In this document: positions 33,034 to 39,999 of the stretch, piece after piece
Numbering within the stretch: the stretch's first letter is position 1
Layout: each line of letters opens with the position of its first letter
IMG/VR virus record: IMGVR_UViG_3300047462_000774
Span: 1 to 39,999 of that record
Strand: one strand, 5' to 3'
Source: a virus
DNA length: 39,999 nt
Program-made: the position numbers and the translations under genes
Notes under the pieces: model-generated
Databases searched by the model: none
Told to the model about the DNA's origin: nothing
Seen by the model: only the letters and a program-made list of their open reading frames with translations

Positions 33034-33125
33034 TTACTCGCGACCAAATCCTGGACGCGGTCCTCGCCGGCCTGACGCTGGGCTCGCTGCTCGTCTACGC
33101 GCTCATTCTCGGAGGCGGTCGATGA
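33030..33125 (+). CDS. 31-residue membrane microprotein
   Basis: 31 aa, GTG start in a GTGA overlap; its own stop overlaps the next ATG. The sequence (DAVLAGLTLGSLLVYALIL) is a single hydrophobic helix with a short Gly/Arg end. The perfect overlap on both sides is the main reason to call it a real gene. Function unknown. Confidence 0.5.
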   Translation: MITRDQILDAVLAGLTLGSLLVYALILGGGR

Positions 33126-33391
33126 ACGAGGAGCTGCTCGATCTGGTCCGCACGGTGCTGATCATGCCGATCGGCGAGAAGCGCGTTCTGCGTGAGCGCC
33201 ATCTCTCCGAGTGCACGGTCCACCGCTACAGCGATGGCTGGATCGTGTTGCTCGACATCGTCTCGGACCGGCATCCGCTTCCTCGTGCCGTGATCGGGTG
33301 GCTGTTTCGCGATTCCCAGGACATGGCCGATTTCCTCCTGGGCGACTTGCCCGCCCTAAACAACTTCAACCTCGTTGGAGAACGCCTGTGA
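33122..33391 (+). CDS. Small soluble protein, unknown
   Basis: 89 aa, ATG in a 4-base overlap. Mixed strand/helix with aromatic core (YSDGWIVLLDIVSDRHPLPR, about 35-54). It stands directly before the helicase gene and may be co-translated with it. No family recognised. Confidence 0.5.
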   Translation: MNEELLDLVRTVLIMPIGEKRVLRERHLSECTVHRYSDGWIVLLDIVSDRHPLPRAVIGWLFRDSQDMADFLLGDLPALNNFNLVGERL

Positions 33392-34812
33392 TTATGCCGG
33401 ATAAAAAAAGCACCAAGAAAGCGAAGCCGTCGGTCAGCGTCCTCTACTCATTCGACTCCGAAAAGGCCGTCCTCGGCTGCATGCTGGCGCAGCCATACGA
33501 GGTTATTAACGACGCGAGTGTCGCTCTGCGAAAGGAAGACTTCTTCGTCCCCGCGCACCAAGAGATTTTCGCGGCCCTCCTGGAGATGCGCGACAAGCAG
33601 ATTGCGATCGACGTCATGACCGTCCACGAATGGCTCACCGATCACAAACTGGAGAAAGCCTGTGGATCTCCGGGGATCCTCGCCGAACTGCTCGTCGGCT
33701 TCGCGACTCACCTGAACGTCGGCTCTTACATCCAATTCGTTAAGGCAAAGGCGCTCCTGCGCGCGATGAACACGGCCTGCAGCACGATCGTCCAGGACAT
33801 CTTCGAGCACACCGATTCCGTCGCGTCGGTGCTCGATCGCGCGGAGACCGCGATCTTCGCCGTCACCAACATGGGCCTCACCAACACGACGGTGCCGGCC
33901 AGTGAGGAGATTGAGAAGGCGCTCGGGCTAATTGACGCGATGCAGTCGCGCAAAGGCCACCTGCAGGGAATCCCGACAGGCTTCCATCGCCTCGACGAGC
34001 TGACTGCCGGCTGGAAGCCGGGCGAGATGATCGTGGTCGCGGCCCGGCCCGGACAGGGAAAGACAGCGCTGGCGATGACCTTTGCGCGGCACGCGGTCCT
34101 CCAGCGCTACGACGACGCGAACGACACTTGGGTAAAGCCCGGGCATCCCGCCGGGATGTTCTCGCTCGAGATGACCAATGAGCAGCTCATGCTGCGCTTG
34201 CTGGCCACGTGCGGCAGCGAGAGCCTGAGCAAAATCCGATCGGGCACGCTCACCGCGGACGAGTTGGCGAAGCTTCGCATCGTCGCCGGCGAGATGAAGG
34301 AGTGGCCTCTCTTCCTGGATGACTCTTCTTTCCTGACGATCAACCAGCTCCGCGGGAAAGCCCGCCGGATGAAGGACCGGTACAGCATCGAGCTGCTCAT
34401 CGTCGATTACCTACAGCTTCTCCGATCGGAATCCGAGCAGGCGAAGGACAATCGACAAAACGAGGTTGCGGAAATTTCCCGCGGCATCAAGGCGCTCGCG
34501 AAGGAGCTGTCGATCCCCATCATCATCCTCGCCCAGCTCAACCGCAAAAGCGAAGAGGGCAAGTCCGAGCCGGCGCTGCACAACCTGCGCGAGAGCGGCG
34601 CCATCGAGCAGGACGCTGATGTCGTCATGCTGCTGCATCGCCCGGAGCAGGAGCAGCCGCTACCGGGTGACCAGCCCACGCCAATCATCCCGTATCGCCT
34701 CAACGTGGCGAAGCAGCGCAACGGCCCGACCGACGTCTTGGAGATTCTTTTCCACGCCGCCTACACCCGGTTCGACGACCCGGTGCGGCACGAAACGAGG
34801 ACGCGGACATGA
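33388..34812 (+). CDS. dnaB-like: Replicative DNA helicase, DnaB type
   Basis: 474 aa from GTG (GTGA overlap, GGAG 8 bases upstream); an ATG two codons later is also possible. N-terminal DnaB domain (SEKAVLGCMLAQPYEVINDA, about 22-41), then RecA-like core: Walker A GQGKT (222-226), FSLEM strand, Walker B IVDYLQLL (D340), and AQLNRKSE near 379. It unwinds DNA ahead of the fork. Mu itself borrows host DnaB, so a phage copy next to MuA/MuB is unusual. The two genes that follow may be its loader or partners. Confidence 0.9.
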   Translation: MIMPDKKSTKKAKPSVSVLYSFDSEKAVLGCMLAQPYEVINDASVALRKEDFFVPAHQEIFAALLEMRDKQIAIDVMTVHEWLTDHKLEKACGSPGILAELLVGFATHLNVGSYIQFVKAKALLRAMNTACSTIVQDIFEHTDSVASVLDRAETAIFAVTNMGLTNTTVPASEEIEKALGLIDAMQSRKGHLQGIPTGFHRLDELTAGWKPGEMIVVAARPGQGKTALAMTFARHAVLQRYDDANDTWVKPGHPAGMFSLEMTNEQLMLRLLATCGSESLSKIRSGTLTADELAKLRIVAGEMKEWPLFLDDSSFLTINQLRGKARRMKDRYSIELLIVDYLQLLRSESEQAKDNRQNEVAEISRGIKALAKELSIPIIILAQLNRKSEEGKSEPALHNLRESGAIEQDADVVMLLHRPEQEQPLPGDQPTPIIPYRLNVAKQRNGPTDVLEILFHAAYTRFDDPVRHETRTRT

Positions 34813-35351
34813 CCGATAATCAGCGTAAGAAGTTCTTCAAGATTTGGTGGCCGGCCTGCTGCGAGGTCCAGGGCTGGGATCATAAGAGTGAGAAACGTCG
34901 TCGTGAATTTGTCTTCGAGGCGACGAAGGGCGCGACCGATCGCCTGTCGCTTTGCACACAGGCCCAGCTCACCGCGGTCTTCCAGCTTTGCTGGCACAAG
35001 AGCAATCCCGACAGCCTCAACGAGGCCATCCCCGTCGCGAATCCCGAGCAGGCCGCTGAGGCAGACGAGCAGCGGCGCTGCGTTTTCGCCCTGTTGAAGA
35101 AAGGCCTCACGCGCCCAGCCATCGAGCGGATCGCCGCGCCACTGTGCCGCAAGCATCGCGTCGGGAACTGGGAACGCCTGCCCTCGAAAGTTCTCAAGGA
35201 AATGATGCGCTGGAAGCAATTCACGCAGCCGGCCCAGCCGGCGCCTCTTCTCCCTCTTGCCTGCTCCGTCACCCGCGATGGCGCTATCGAATACGAACTT
35301 CGTCCCCCACCACCAACAAAGCAGACGGCGACAGCCGACTGCCCGTTCTAA
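34809..35351 (+). CDS. Helicase-neighbour protein, GemA-like style
   Basis: 180 aa, ATG in a 4-base overlap. An N-terminal helical part (NQRKKFFKIWWPACCEVQ, then LSLCTQAQLTAVFQL) and RCVFALLKKGLTRPAIERIA further on look like small phage helical proteins of the GemA/DUF1018 kind. It may bind DNA or load the helicase. The C-terminus is Pro-rich and likely disordered. Weak assignment. Confidence 0.45.
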   Translation: MTDNQRKKFFKIWWPACCEVQGWDHKSEKRRREFVFEATKGATDRLSLCTQAQLTAVFQLCWHKSNPDSLNEAIPVANPEQAAEADEQRRCVFALLKKGLTRPAIERIAAPLCRKHRVGNWERLPSKVLKEMMRWKQFTQPAQPAPLLPLACSVTRDGAIEYELRPPPPTKQTATADCPF

Positions 35352-35370
35352 CCCAGAAAGGAAGCACACC

Positions 35371-36144
35371 ATGCCAGCCACCATCGAAGCCCCGAAGAAG
35401 AACCCCAACCTGACCGGCCTCCGCGCCTACCACGGCGATGCGAAGCTGCAAAAGGAAGTCATCGCCCGCGTGCGCAAGCACCAGGAACTGGACCAGATTC
35501 GCCAGCTCGCGACCGGCGGCGACAACAAGTTTTGCGCCGTCGCCTGCGCATTCGATCACTACAGCCACTCCCATGTCGCCCGCGAGATGGAGATACCGTG
35601 CTCGCTGGTTTACGCCAACGAGAACGTGTTCGAGGGCTGCTCCGACAAGACCTTCATTAAGGAGTGGCCGCTGCGGTTTGTCAACGCGCCACGCCTGGGC
35701 GCAGACCTGAGCCTGGTGCCGCACCAGCTCTACGTTTGGCTCATGGCCGGCGAGGACAGCCCGTACCTGCAGATCATCAAAAACAAGGAGACGCTCGAGT
35801 TGATGGCCGAGGGCGCCGCGATCATGCAGAAGTACGTGGACGGTATCGTCGTGGATTCCGATCAGTGGCCAGCTCTGTCTGAGCGCGCTCGCGAAGCGAG
35901 CGCCCGCGCAGAAACCGAGTACTGGGACGCCCTCCGCGACCTCCGCGACCTCCGCGACCTCCGCGACCTCAGCGACCTCAGCGACCTCAGCGACCTCCGC
36001 GACCTCCGCGACCTCCGCGACCTCCGCGACCTCCGCGACCTCAGCGACCTCAGCGACCTCAGCGACCAACTCCGGTCGAAGTTTTTGCCCCAGACGGGGC
36101 AAAAACTCCTGCAGCTCATGGCCGCCGCTCCGGTGGAGAAGTAA
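35371..36144 (+). CDS. Protein with C-terminal LRD/LSD tripeptide repeat tract
   Basis: 257 aa, ATG with AAGGAA 6 bases upstream. Residues 1-180 are a mixed-fold domain (FCAVACAFDHYSHSHVAREM about 54-73; ADLSLVPHQLYVWLMAG) that reminds me of unnamed bacterial and phage proteins. Residues 188-232 are exactly fifteen tripeptides, LRD x4, LSD x3, LRD x5, LSD x3, each coded by a 9-base unit. The tract would form a charged helix or spacer. After it come QLRSKFLPQTGQKLLQLMA. Function unknown; tract length may vary between isolates without breaking the frame. Confidence 0.7.
   Translation: MPATIEAPKKNPNLTGLRAYHGDAKLQKEVIARVRKHQELDQIRQLATGGDNKFCAVACAFDHYSHSHVAREMEIPCSLVYANENVFEGCSDKTFIKEWPLRFVNAPRLGADLSLVPHQLYVWLMAGEDSPYLQIIKNKETLELMAEGAAIMQKYVDGIVVDSDQWPALSERAREASARAETEYWDALRDLRDLRDLRDLSDLSDLSDLRDLRDLRDLRDLRDLSDLSDLSDQLRSKFLPQTGQKLLQLMAAAPVEK
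35932..36066 (+). repeat. 15 x 9-bp codon-aligned tandem repeat
   Basis: Units CTCCGCGAC and CTCAGCGAC differ at two bases and are arranged 4-3-5-3. No other bases vary, so the array is very young or kept uniform. All units stay in frame. Confidence 0.9.
36081..36106. repeat. Perfect 11-bp inverted repeat after the array
   Basis: GTTTTTGCCCC and its exact complement flank a 4-base AGAC loop. It lies inside the coding region 15 bases after the repeat. No T-run follows, but it would form a strong hairpin on either strand. Confidence 0.7.
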
Positions 36145-36156
36145 CCCGCGACTGCC

Positions 36157-37101
36157 ATGAGAGCGAAAAGCAAAACCAGAAGCGAAGGACTGAGGCGCGC
36201 GCACCGGCAATTCAAGGCGAAGTTCGCCGCTGCACGCGCGAAGTCGGCGGCAAAGAGGCGGGCTCGGCTGGATCCGGAGATTTTACGGATGCACGCCGAC
36301 TACTGCACCCCTATGTCACTGGCGGCTGTGGGACGGAAGTACGGTCGTAATCGTCGATCCGTCCATGAACTCTTCATCAAACGGGGGCTGACCGTGCGGC
36401 CCCCGGCGATGAAGATTCCGCCGAAGTACGCCAACGGTCAGATCATTCCCGCGAAGCCGATCACCGAGAAGGAACTGGCCGCGCTCATCGCCCGGGAGAC
36501 GAAGCTGCGCGTGCCGGTGGAGCTGAAGCTGGAATGGCGGAAGTGGTCATGGGAGCGTCGCGGCAAGTTCATCACCCGACTGCGTGCGAGGCTCAACTCT
36601 CCCAATGATCGACCGCTGACACCGTTCTCTGACAACGTCGAGCCGTTCGACTACGCCAGCTCGAAAGCTCAGGCGATCTGCCTCGAGATGAACCGCAACA
36701 CCGACTCGCGGACCGCGCGCATCAAGCTCGACGTCTGCAGCCAGGGCGTGATCTACGAGGGCAAGCTTTGGTTCTGGTGCCGCTCGAAGCGCATTGGCTA
36801 CCAGATGGGCCCGTGGACGCCGGGAGAAGGACGCCCCTGCTTGCACCGCGTGCTGTGGGAGAAAGCCAATGGTCGCAAGCTCCGCTCCGATGAGGTTGTC
36901 CGCTTCATCGACGGCAACTGGAACAACCTCGTGCCGGAGAACCTGACGATCGCCACGCGCAACGATCTCGCCCGCGAAAATCAGGCTGCCGGCTTAACCC
37001 GTAAATCGCGCGAAGTCGTCGATGTCCTGCTTCGTCGCTCTCAGAAAGGAAAAGATCAAAATGCACCAGACCTTGTCACAGCTCTCCAACAAACCGCGTA
37101 A
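36157..37101 (+). CDS. HNH-like protein with altered active site
   Basis: 314 aa, ATG start, weak ribosome site. Basic N-terminus with HTH-like DNA-binding helix (SLAAVGRKYGRNRRSVHELF, about 50-69). A C-terminal HNH-3-type fold: CLHRVLWEKANGRKL (H228), then SDEVVRFIDGNWNNLVPEN (about 242-260) and NLTIAT. In active members the middle motif reads HH or H-x-D ('VVHHIDGN'); here it is RF, so catalytic His is missing. It may be a nicking-dead DNA binder. It overlaps the next gene by 41 bases. Confidence 0.65.
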   Translation: MRAKSKTRSEGLRRAHRQFKAKFAAARAKSAAKRRARLDPEILRMHADYCTPMSLAAVGRKYGRNRRSVHELFIKRGLTVRPPAMKIPPKYANGQIIPAKPITEKELAALIARETKLRVPVELKLEWRKWSWERRGKFITRLRARLNSPNDRPLTPFSDNVEPFDYASSKAQAICLEMNRNTDSRTARIKLDVCSQGVIYEGKLWFWCRSKRIGYQMGPWTPGEGRPCLHRVLWEKANGRKLRSDEVVRFIDGNWNNLVPENLTIATRNDLARENQAAGLTRKSREVVDVLLRRSQKGKDQNAPDLVTALQQTA

Positions 37102-38197
37102 GCAGCTCGCCAACCTGGCCGTCGGCATCAGCGCCGACGAGGTCCGCCGTCTATTGCCTCCGCCGGCGAAAGAGAAAGCCCTGGCTGCGATCGGCGCCGC
37201 GGGCGCTGACGAAATCAAGCGTCTGGTCGATCTTGGGCGCGAGCGTGGCACGATCCGCGCCGAAGGTGAAGCGTGGCCGATCGAGAAGAACGGAGCCGAC
37301 GCGGCCACCCTCGACGGCGTGAAGTCGCAGTGGATGAACGTCACACCGGCGATGGCGAAGAAGTGGCTCGATAACAATTTCCGCAATCGCCCGGTCAACG
37401 ACGACACGGTCCAAGCCTACGCGCGCGACATGATCAACGGCACTTGGGTGCCGACGCACCAGGGCGTCGCGTTCAACGACAAGGACGAGTTGATCGATGG
37501 CCAGCATCGGCTACTCGCGATCAAGCTCAGCGGAAAGACCATCAAAATGATGGTGACCTTCGGGCTCCCGAGCCAGATCGAGGGCAGCGAGATGACCACG
37601 ATGGACGCGGTGGACCGCGGGCGTACGCGCTCGGTCGCAGACCAGTTGACGATCCAGCACGGCTTCAAGAATGGCAGCATCACAGCGTCGATCTGCGCCT
37701 CAATCGCCGGTCTTTGCTATGGCCAGCGCACGCGCCGGCTGAGTGTCGGCCAGACGCTGGAGATCTTCCGTGCCTTCGAGAAGCCGATCGAGTGGGTGAT
37801 CCTGCGTCGCTCGAAAAAGCACGGCCTGAAGACCGCTGGCGTTCTCGCGGCCTTTGCCTTCGCACTCGCCACCGAGGATGACATGGAAACGCCGATCGCT
37901 GGGATGATGGAGCTGCTCCTCGACGGGAAAGGTTTCCGTCGGCATTCGCCGCTCGCCTACCTGCACGTCTTCCTAACCTCGGACGAAGCGAAGCTGCTCA
38001 CGCGGCGTACCGATCGCGGCCTGGCCGAGCTGATCCTGCAGGTGATCTATCTCGAAACCAAGGGCGTCGAGGTGACCAAGATCGAGCCTGCCCTCGATGG
38101 CATTAACCACTTCCGATCGCTCCAGGAGGAGCGCGTCAATTCGATCGCCGAAATGTTTGCATTGCCCAACCAGAAGGAGACCGCATGCCGTCGATAA
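37061..38197 (+). CDS. ParB/Srx-like (ParB-N fold) protein
   Basis: 378 aa. I use the ATG after AAAGGA (12 bases upstream); another ATG 39 bases earlier is possible. Residues ~90-165 carry the fold: VNDDTVQAYARDMINGTW, then GVAFNDKDELIDGQHRLLA with the DGQHR signature, and a following strand. Such domains occur as nucleases or NTP-using enzymes in phages. The rest is helical. It may cut or mark DNA; activity cannot be decided from sequence. Confidence 0.7.
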   Translation: MHQTLSQLSNKPRKQLANLAVGISADEVRRLLPPPAKEKALAAIGAAGADEIKRLVDLGRERGTIRAEGEAWPIEKNGADAATLDGVKSQWMNVTPAMAKKWLDNNFRNRPVNDDTVQAYARDMINGTWVPTHQGVAFNDKDELIDGQHRLLAIKLSGKTIKMMVTFGLPSQIEGSEMTTMDAVDRGRTRSVADQLTIQHGFKNGSITASICASIAGLCYGQRTRRLSVGQTLEIFRAFEKPIEWVILRRSKKHGLKTAGVLAAFAFALATEDDMETPIAGMMELLLDGKGFRRHSPLAYLHVFLTSDEAKLLTRRTDRGLAELILQVIYLETKGVEVTKIEPALDGINHFRSLQEERVNSIAEMFALPNQKETACRR

Positions 38198-38574
38198 ATT
38201 TTACAGTCTTCGTGGACAAGGTTGAGCAGGGCATTAAGCGCTGCTCGATCCGGGCCGGGCACCGCTTCAAGGTCGGAGACACTCTATACCTCTACACCGG
38301 CATGCGCACCAAGGCTTGCCGCAAGCTGTTCATTACGACCTGCACGTCCGTCACTGACATTCTTATCGACCGCGTATACGACGAGGCGGAGGGCGATCTC
38401 GAGGGCTTCGACGTGTATCTGGGCGAAGAGAAGCTCGACTGGGATGAGGTCAACGGGTTGGCACGTCGCGATGGCTTCGACCACGGCGCAGACATGATCG
38501 CCTACTTCCAACCGCGGACACCCTTCGATGGCCAACTCGTCGAGTGGGCATTTCCCGGCAAGGAGGCAGCATGA
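38185..38574 (+). CDS. ASCH/PUA-like protein
   Basis: 129 aa, ATG with AAGGAG 5 bases upstream, overlapping the previous gene by 13 bases. QGIKRCSIRAGHRFKVGDTL and YTGMRTKACRKL (about 15-46) match the strand-rich start of ASCH-type (PUA-fold) phage proteins, which are thought to bind RNA or modified bases. A helical end completes the small domain. Function unproved. Confidence 0.6.
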   Translation: MPSINFTVFVDKVEQGIKRCSIRAGHRFKVGDTLYLYTGMRTKACRKLFITTCTSVTDILIDRVYDEAEGDLEGFDVYLGEEKLDWDEVNGLARRDGFDHGADMIAYFQPRTPFDGQLVEWAFPGKEAA

Positions 38575-39086
38575 TGCCGCCACTTAAGATACTGGCCTTC
38601 CTGCAGAATATGTGGCTCAACGAGCCTGATCGAGCCCGGGCCTCTATCGAGAAGTACGGTGAGTCGTATCGCCGCCGACTCATCGTCTTTGCTCTATTCG
38701 CGGGCTGCCTCACAGGCCGCCGACTGAAAAAAGCATTCGGCGAGGAGCTGTGCCGGCAAATCGTCTGGGAAGAGGCGTCGAAGGTTATCGAGGACAAGGC
38801 GTCTACGTTCGTTCCCCCGGACCTCGAGCACATGCTGGCTCGCTGCCGAGACGAGAAACCCGACATCGTCATTCTCTTCGGCAAAGCCAATGCCGCGCTC
38901 TGCAAAGACGTGCTGCTGGCGATCGCACCGAACCATGTCATCTGCGCGCCGCATCCAGCCGCGCGTCAGGTTGACGTCCCCGAGCAGCTCGCGAAGGTTG
39001 GCAAGTACCTCCGGGGCGATCCTTACGACTTGCCCGACCTCCAGCTCCAGCGGGCAATCTGGGAAAGGCAGGCAGGCCTGAGATGA
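38571..39086 (+). CDS. Possible uracil-DNA-glycosylase-fold protein
   Basis: 171 aa; ATG in a 4-base overlap with AAGGAGG upstream (a second ATG is next). The middle PDIVILFGKANAAL (about 104-117) and the following ICAPHPAAR (about 126-134) resemble the G-x-x-A strand and HPS/HPA loop of the UDG superfamily. N-terminal ILAFLQNMW and FVPPDLEHML also fit phage members. If right, it would remove uracil or a modified base. Active acid not identified. Confidence 0.45.
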   Translation: MMPPLKILAFLQNMWLNEPDRARASIEKYGESYRRRLIVFALFAGCLTGRRLKKAFGEELCRQIVWEEASKVIEDKASTFVPPDLEHMLARCRDEKPDIVILFGKANAALCKDVLLAIAPNHVICAPHPAARQVDVPEQLAKVGKYLRGDPYDLPDLQLQRAIWERQAGLR

Positions 39087-39394
39087 CCACCGATGTCGCC
39101 CAGATCGAGAACTGGCTTCTCTCCCAGCCCGGCTGGGTGAAGGGCCGCGATTTGTGCGACGCCCTCGGCATTGCCAACGACCGGCACCTGCGCGACGACG
39201 GGGACGTACCCGGGCTTGTTAGTGAGTTCGCCATCAGCCACACCCGGAAGGGTTATCGCCATTACCTCAAGGCCACGACGGAAGAGTGGCTCCGCTTCAA
39301 GCACAGCCGGCGCCGGCACGGCTTCCGCGAGTTCCGCCGGATATCGAAGATGCAGTCGCGCCGCAACGACGACCGGCAAGGAGTGCTGTTGTGA
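39083..39394 (+). CDS. Small winged-helix-like protein
   Basis: 103 aa, ATG in a 4-base overlap. GWVKGRDLCDALGIANDRHL (about 17-36) is an HTH, then a wing (FAISHTRKGYRHYLKAT) and a very basic end (HSRRRHGFREFRRISK). Probably binds DNA; could regulate the end of the early block. Family not named. Confidence 0.6.
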   Translation: MTTDVAQIENWLLSQPGWVKGRDLCDALGIANDRHLRDDGDVPGLVSEFAISHTRKGYRHYLKATTEEWLRFKHSRRRHGFREFRRISKMQSRRNDDRQGVLL

Positions 39395-39999
39395 AGGCAC
39401 CGGCTGCTGTTCTCGAGGATCTGATGAAGCAGGTCCGCGCGTTGCTTTACACAGCGCTGCCCGACCGCGCCTGGTTCACCCAGCAGGAACGGGTAAAGGC
39501 CACTCTCACGCTCCCGGCGAAGTGGCTGGACGATCGGAAGGTCGAACTTCCCGCCGAGCGATACCAGAAGCTGCTGGAGGGCATTCTGACGACGATCAAG
39601 ACCCACGGCCGCAAGCCGGCTCAGCTCGGCAAGTTCCCGTGCATCTACCTTCACTCCTGCGTCGAGAGCCACATGCGCCACCACGGTGACGACTACTACG
39701 CGGAGGGCAAAGGGATCAGGAACCGGGTGAAGATGTTCATGAGTGAGATCGAACGGGCCCAGGTGGGTGCCGACGCGACGGTCCCGATCCTGGCCAAAGT
39801 CCACACCGAGGTTGCCGCCGCGGTGTCTGCAGGGCGCCGGAAGCCGAAGAGCAAACCCATTGCAGGCCCCGTGCAACCGGACTTCTTGGCCGATCTGGGG
39901 ACCGGCGATTTTGCGAAAGTCCGTGAGGAAACGGGCCTCACCGGCCCAAATTGCGAGAAAAGCCCCAAGCGCCCGCGGCGGCAGAATCCGGCGTCATAA
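39391..39999 (+). CDS. Basic helical protein, end of early block
   Basis: 202 aa. GTG start in a GTGA overlap with AAGGAG 9 bases upstream; TAA at the very window edge. It is helical and basic (LLEGILTTIKTHGRKPAQLG, then YLHSCVESHMRHHGDDYY), with a Lys/Pro-rich end (KSPKRPRRQ). No family recognised. Last gene of the block as seen, so a regulator or DNA-binding role is only a guess. Confidence 0.6.
   Translation: MKAPAAVLEDLMKQVRALLYTALPDRAWFTQQERVKATLTLPAKWLDDRKVELPAERYQKLLEGILTTIKTHGRKPAQLGKFPCIYLHSCVESHMRHHGDDYYAEGKGIRNRVKMFMSEIERAQVGADATVPILAKVHTEVAAAVSAGRRKPKSKPIAGPVQPDFLADLGTGDFAKVREETGLTGPNCEKSPKRPRRQNPAS

Noticed and set aside
35932-36066. CRISPR array
   Set aside because: Units are 9 bp, directly adjacent, with no spacers, and fully in a coding frame.
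35284-36210. Long minus-strand open frame with VAE repeats
   Set aside because: It is the mirror of the LRD/LSD tract and the coding region around it. There is no ribosome site, and it runs against the operon direction.
1-39999. tRNA or rRNA genes
   Set aside because: No cloverleaf-like stretches with T-loop motif or rRNA signature segments were noticed; coding is almost continuous.

Overview
The window looks like most or all of a transposable (Mu-type) tailed phage or prophage from a high-GC host with a double membrane. A Mu-type transposase (MuA-like) sits with its AAA+ partner (MuB-like). Head genes follow the Mu style: portal of the DUF935/gp29 type, an I-type protease, a gp36-like connector and an F-like minor head protein. 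A tail tube and tape measure are present but no sheath gene is visible, so the tail is probably long and non-contractile, as in the B3/D3112 group. Lipoprotein and Sec signals point to a Gram-negative-type envelope. The host phylum cannot be fixed from the sequence; Verrucomicrobiota or Planctomycetota is only an impression from protein style. No rRNA, tRNA, CRISPR or clear bacterial housekeeping gene is visible.

The layout is two long divergent gene blocks that meet at a small regulatory switch near 25.8 kb. To the left, 32 genes are read on the minus strand, most overlapping by 4 bases: a small ribbon-helix-helix (RHH) protein, membrane and lipoprotein genes (probable lysis cassette), a glycosyltransferase, an RlpA-like protein, terminase, portal, protease, scaffold, decoration protein, capsid, connectors, tail tube, two fibre-like proteins with signal peptides, tape measure and tail hub. 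To the right, 26 genes are read on the plus strand: a second RHH protein, small DNA-binding and zinc proteins, the transposase and its ATPase, a cupin, several tiny membrane proteins, a DnaB-type helicase, a protein with a perfect 9-bp repeat tract, a degenerate HNH protein, a ParB/Srx-like protein, an ASCH-like protein, a possible uracil-DNA-glycosylase-fold protein and two further small proteins.

The early block would drive transposition and replication. The late block would build, package and release the virion. The 90-bp divergent switch has near-symmetric -10 elements and a tandem 11-bp repeat, and probably decides between the blocks. Both window ends fall exactly on stop codons of genes pointing outward, so phage ends, if present, lie just outside.

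Most notable points: a phage DnaB helicase beside MuA/MuB; a transposase whose second DDE aspartate appears to be glutamate; a 15-unit LRD/LSD tract with a perfect hairpin next to it; three copies of one beta-domain inserted in two virion proteins; Sec signals on tail-fibre-like proteins; and a probable holin-lipoprotein fusion.
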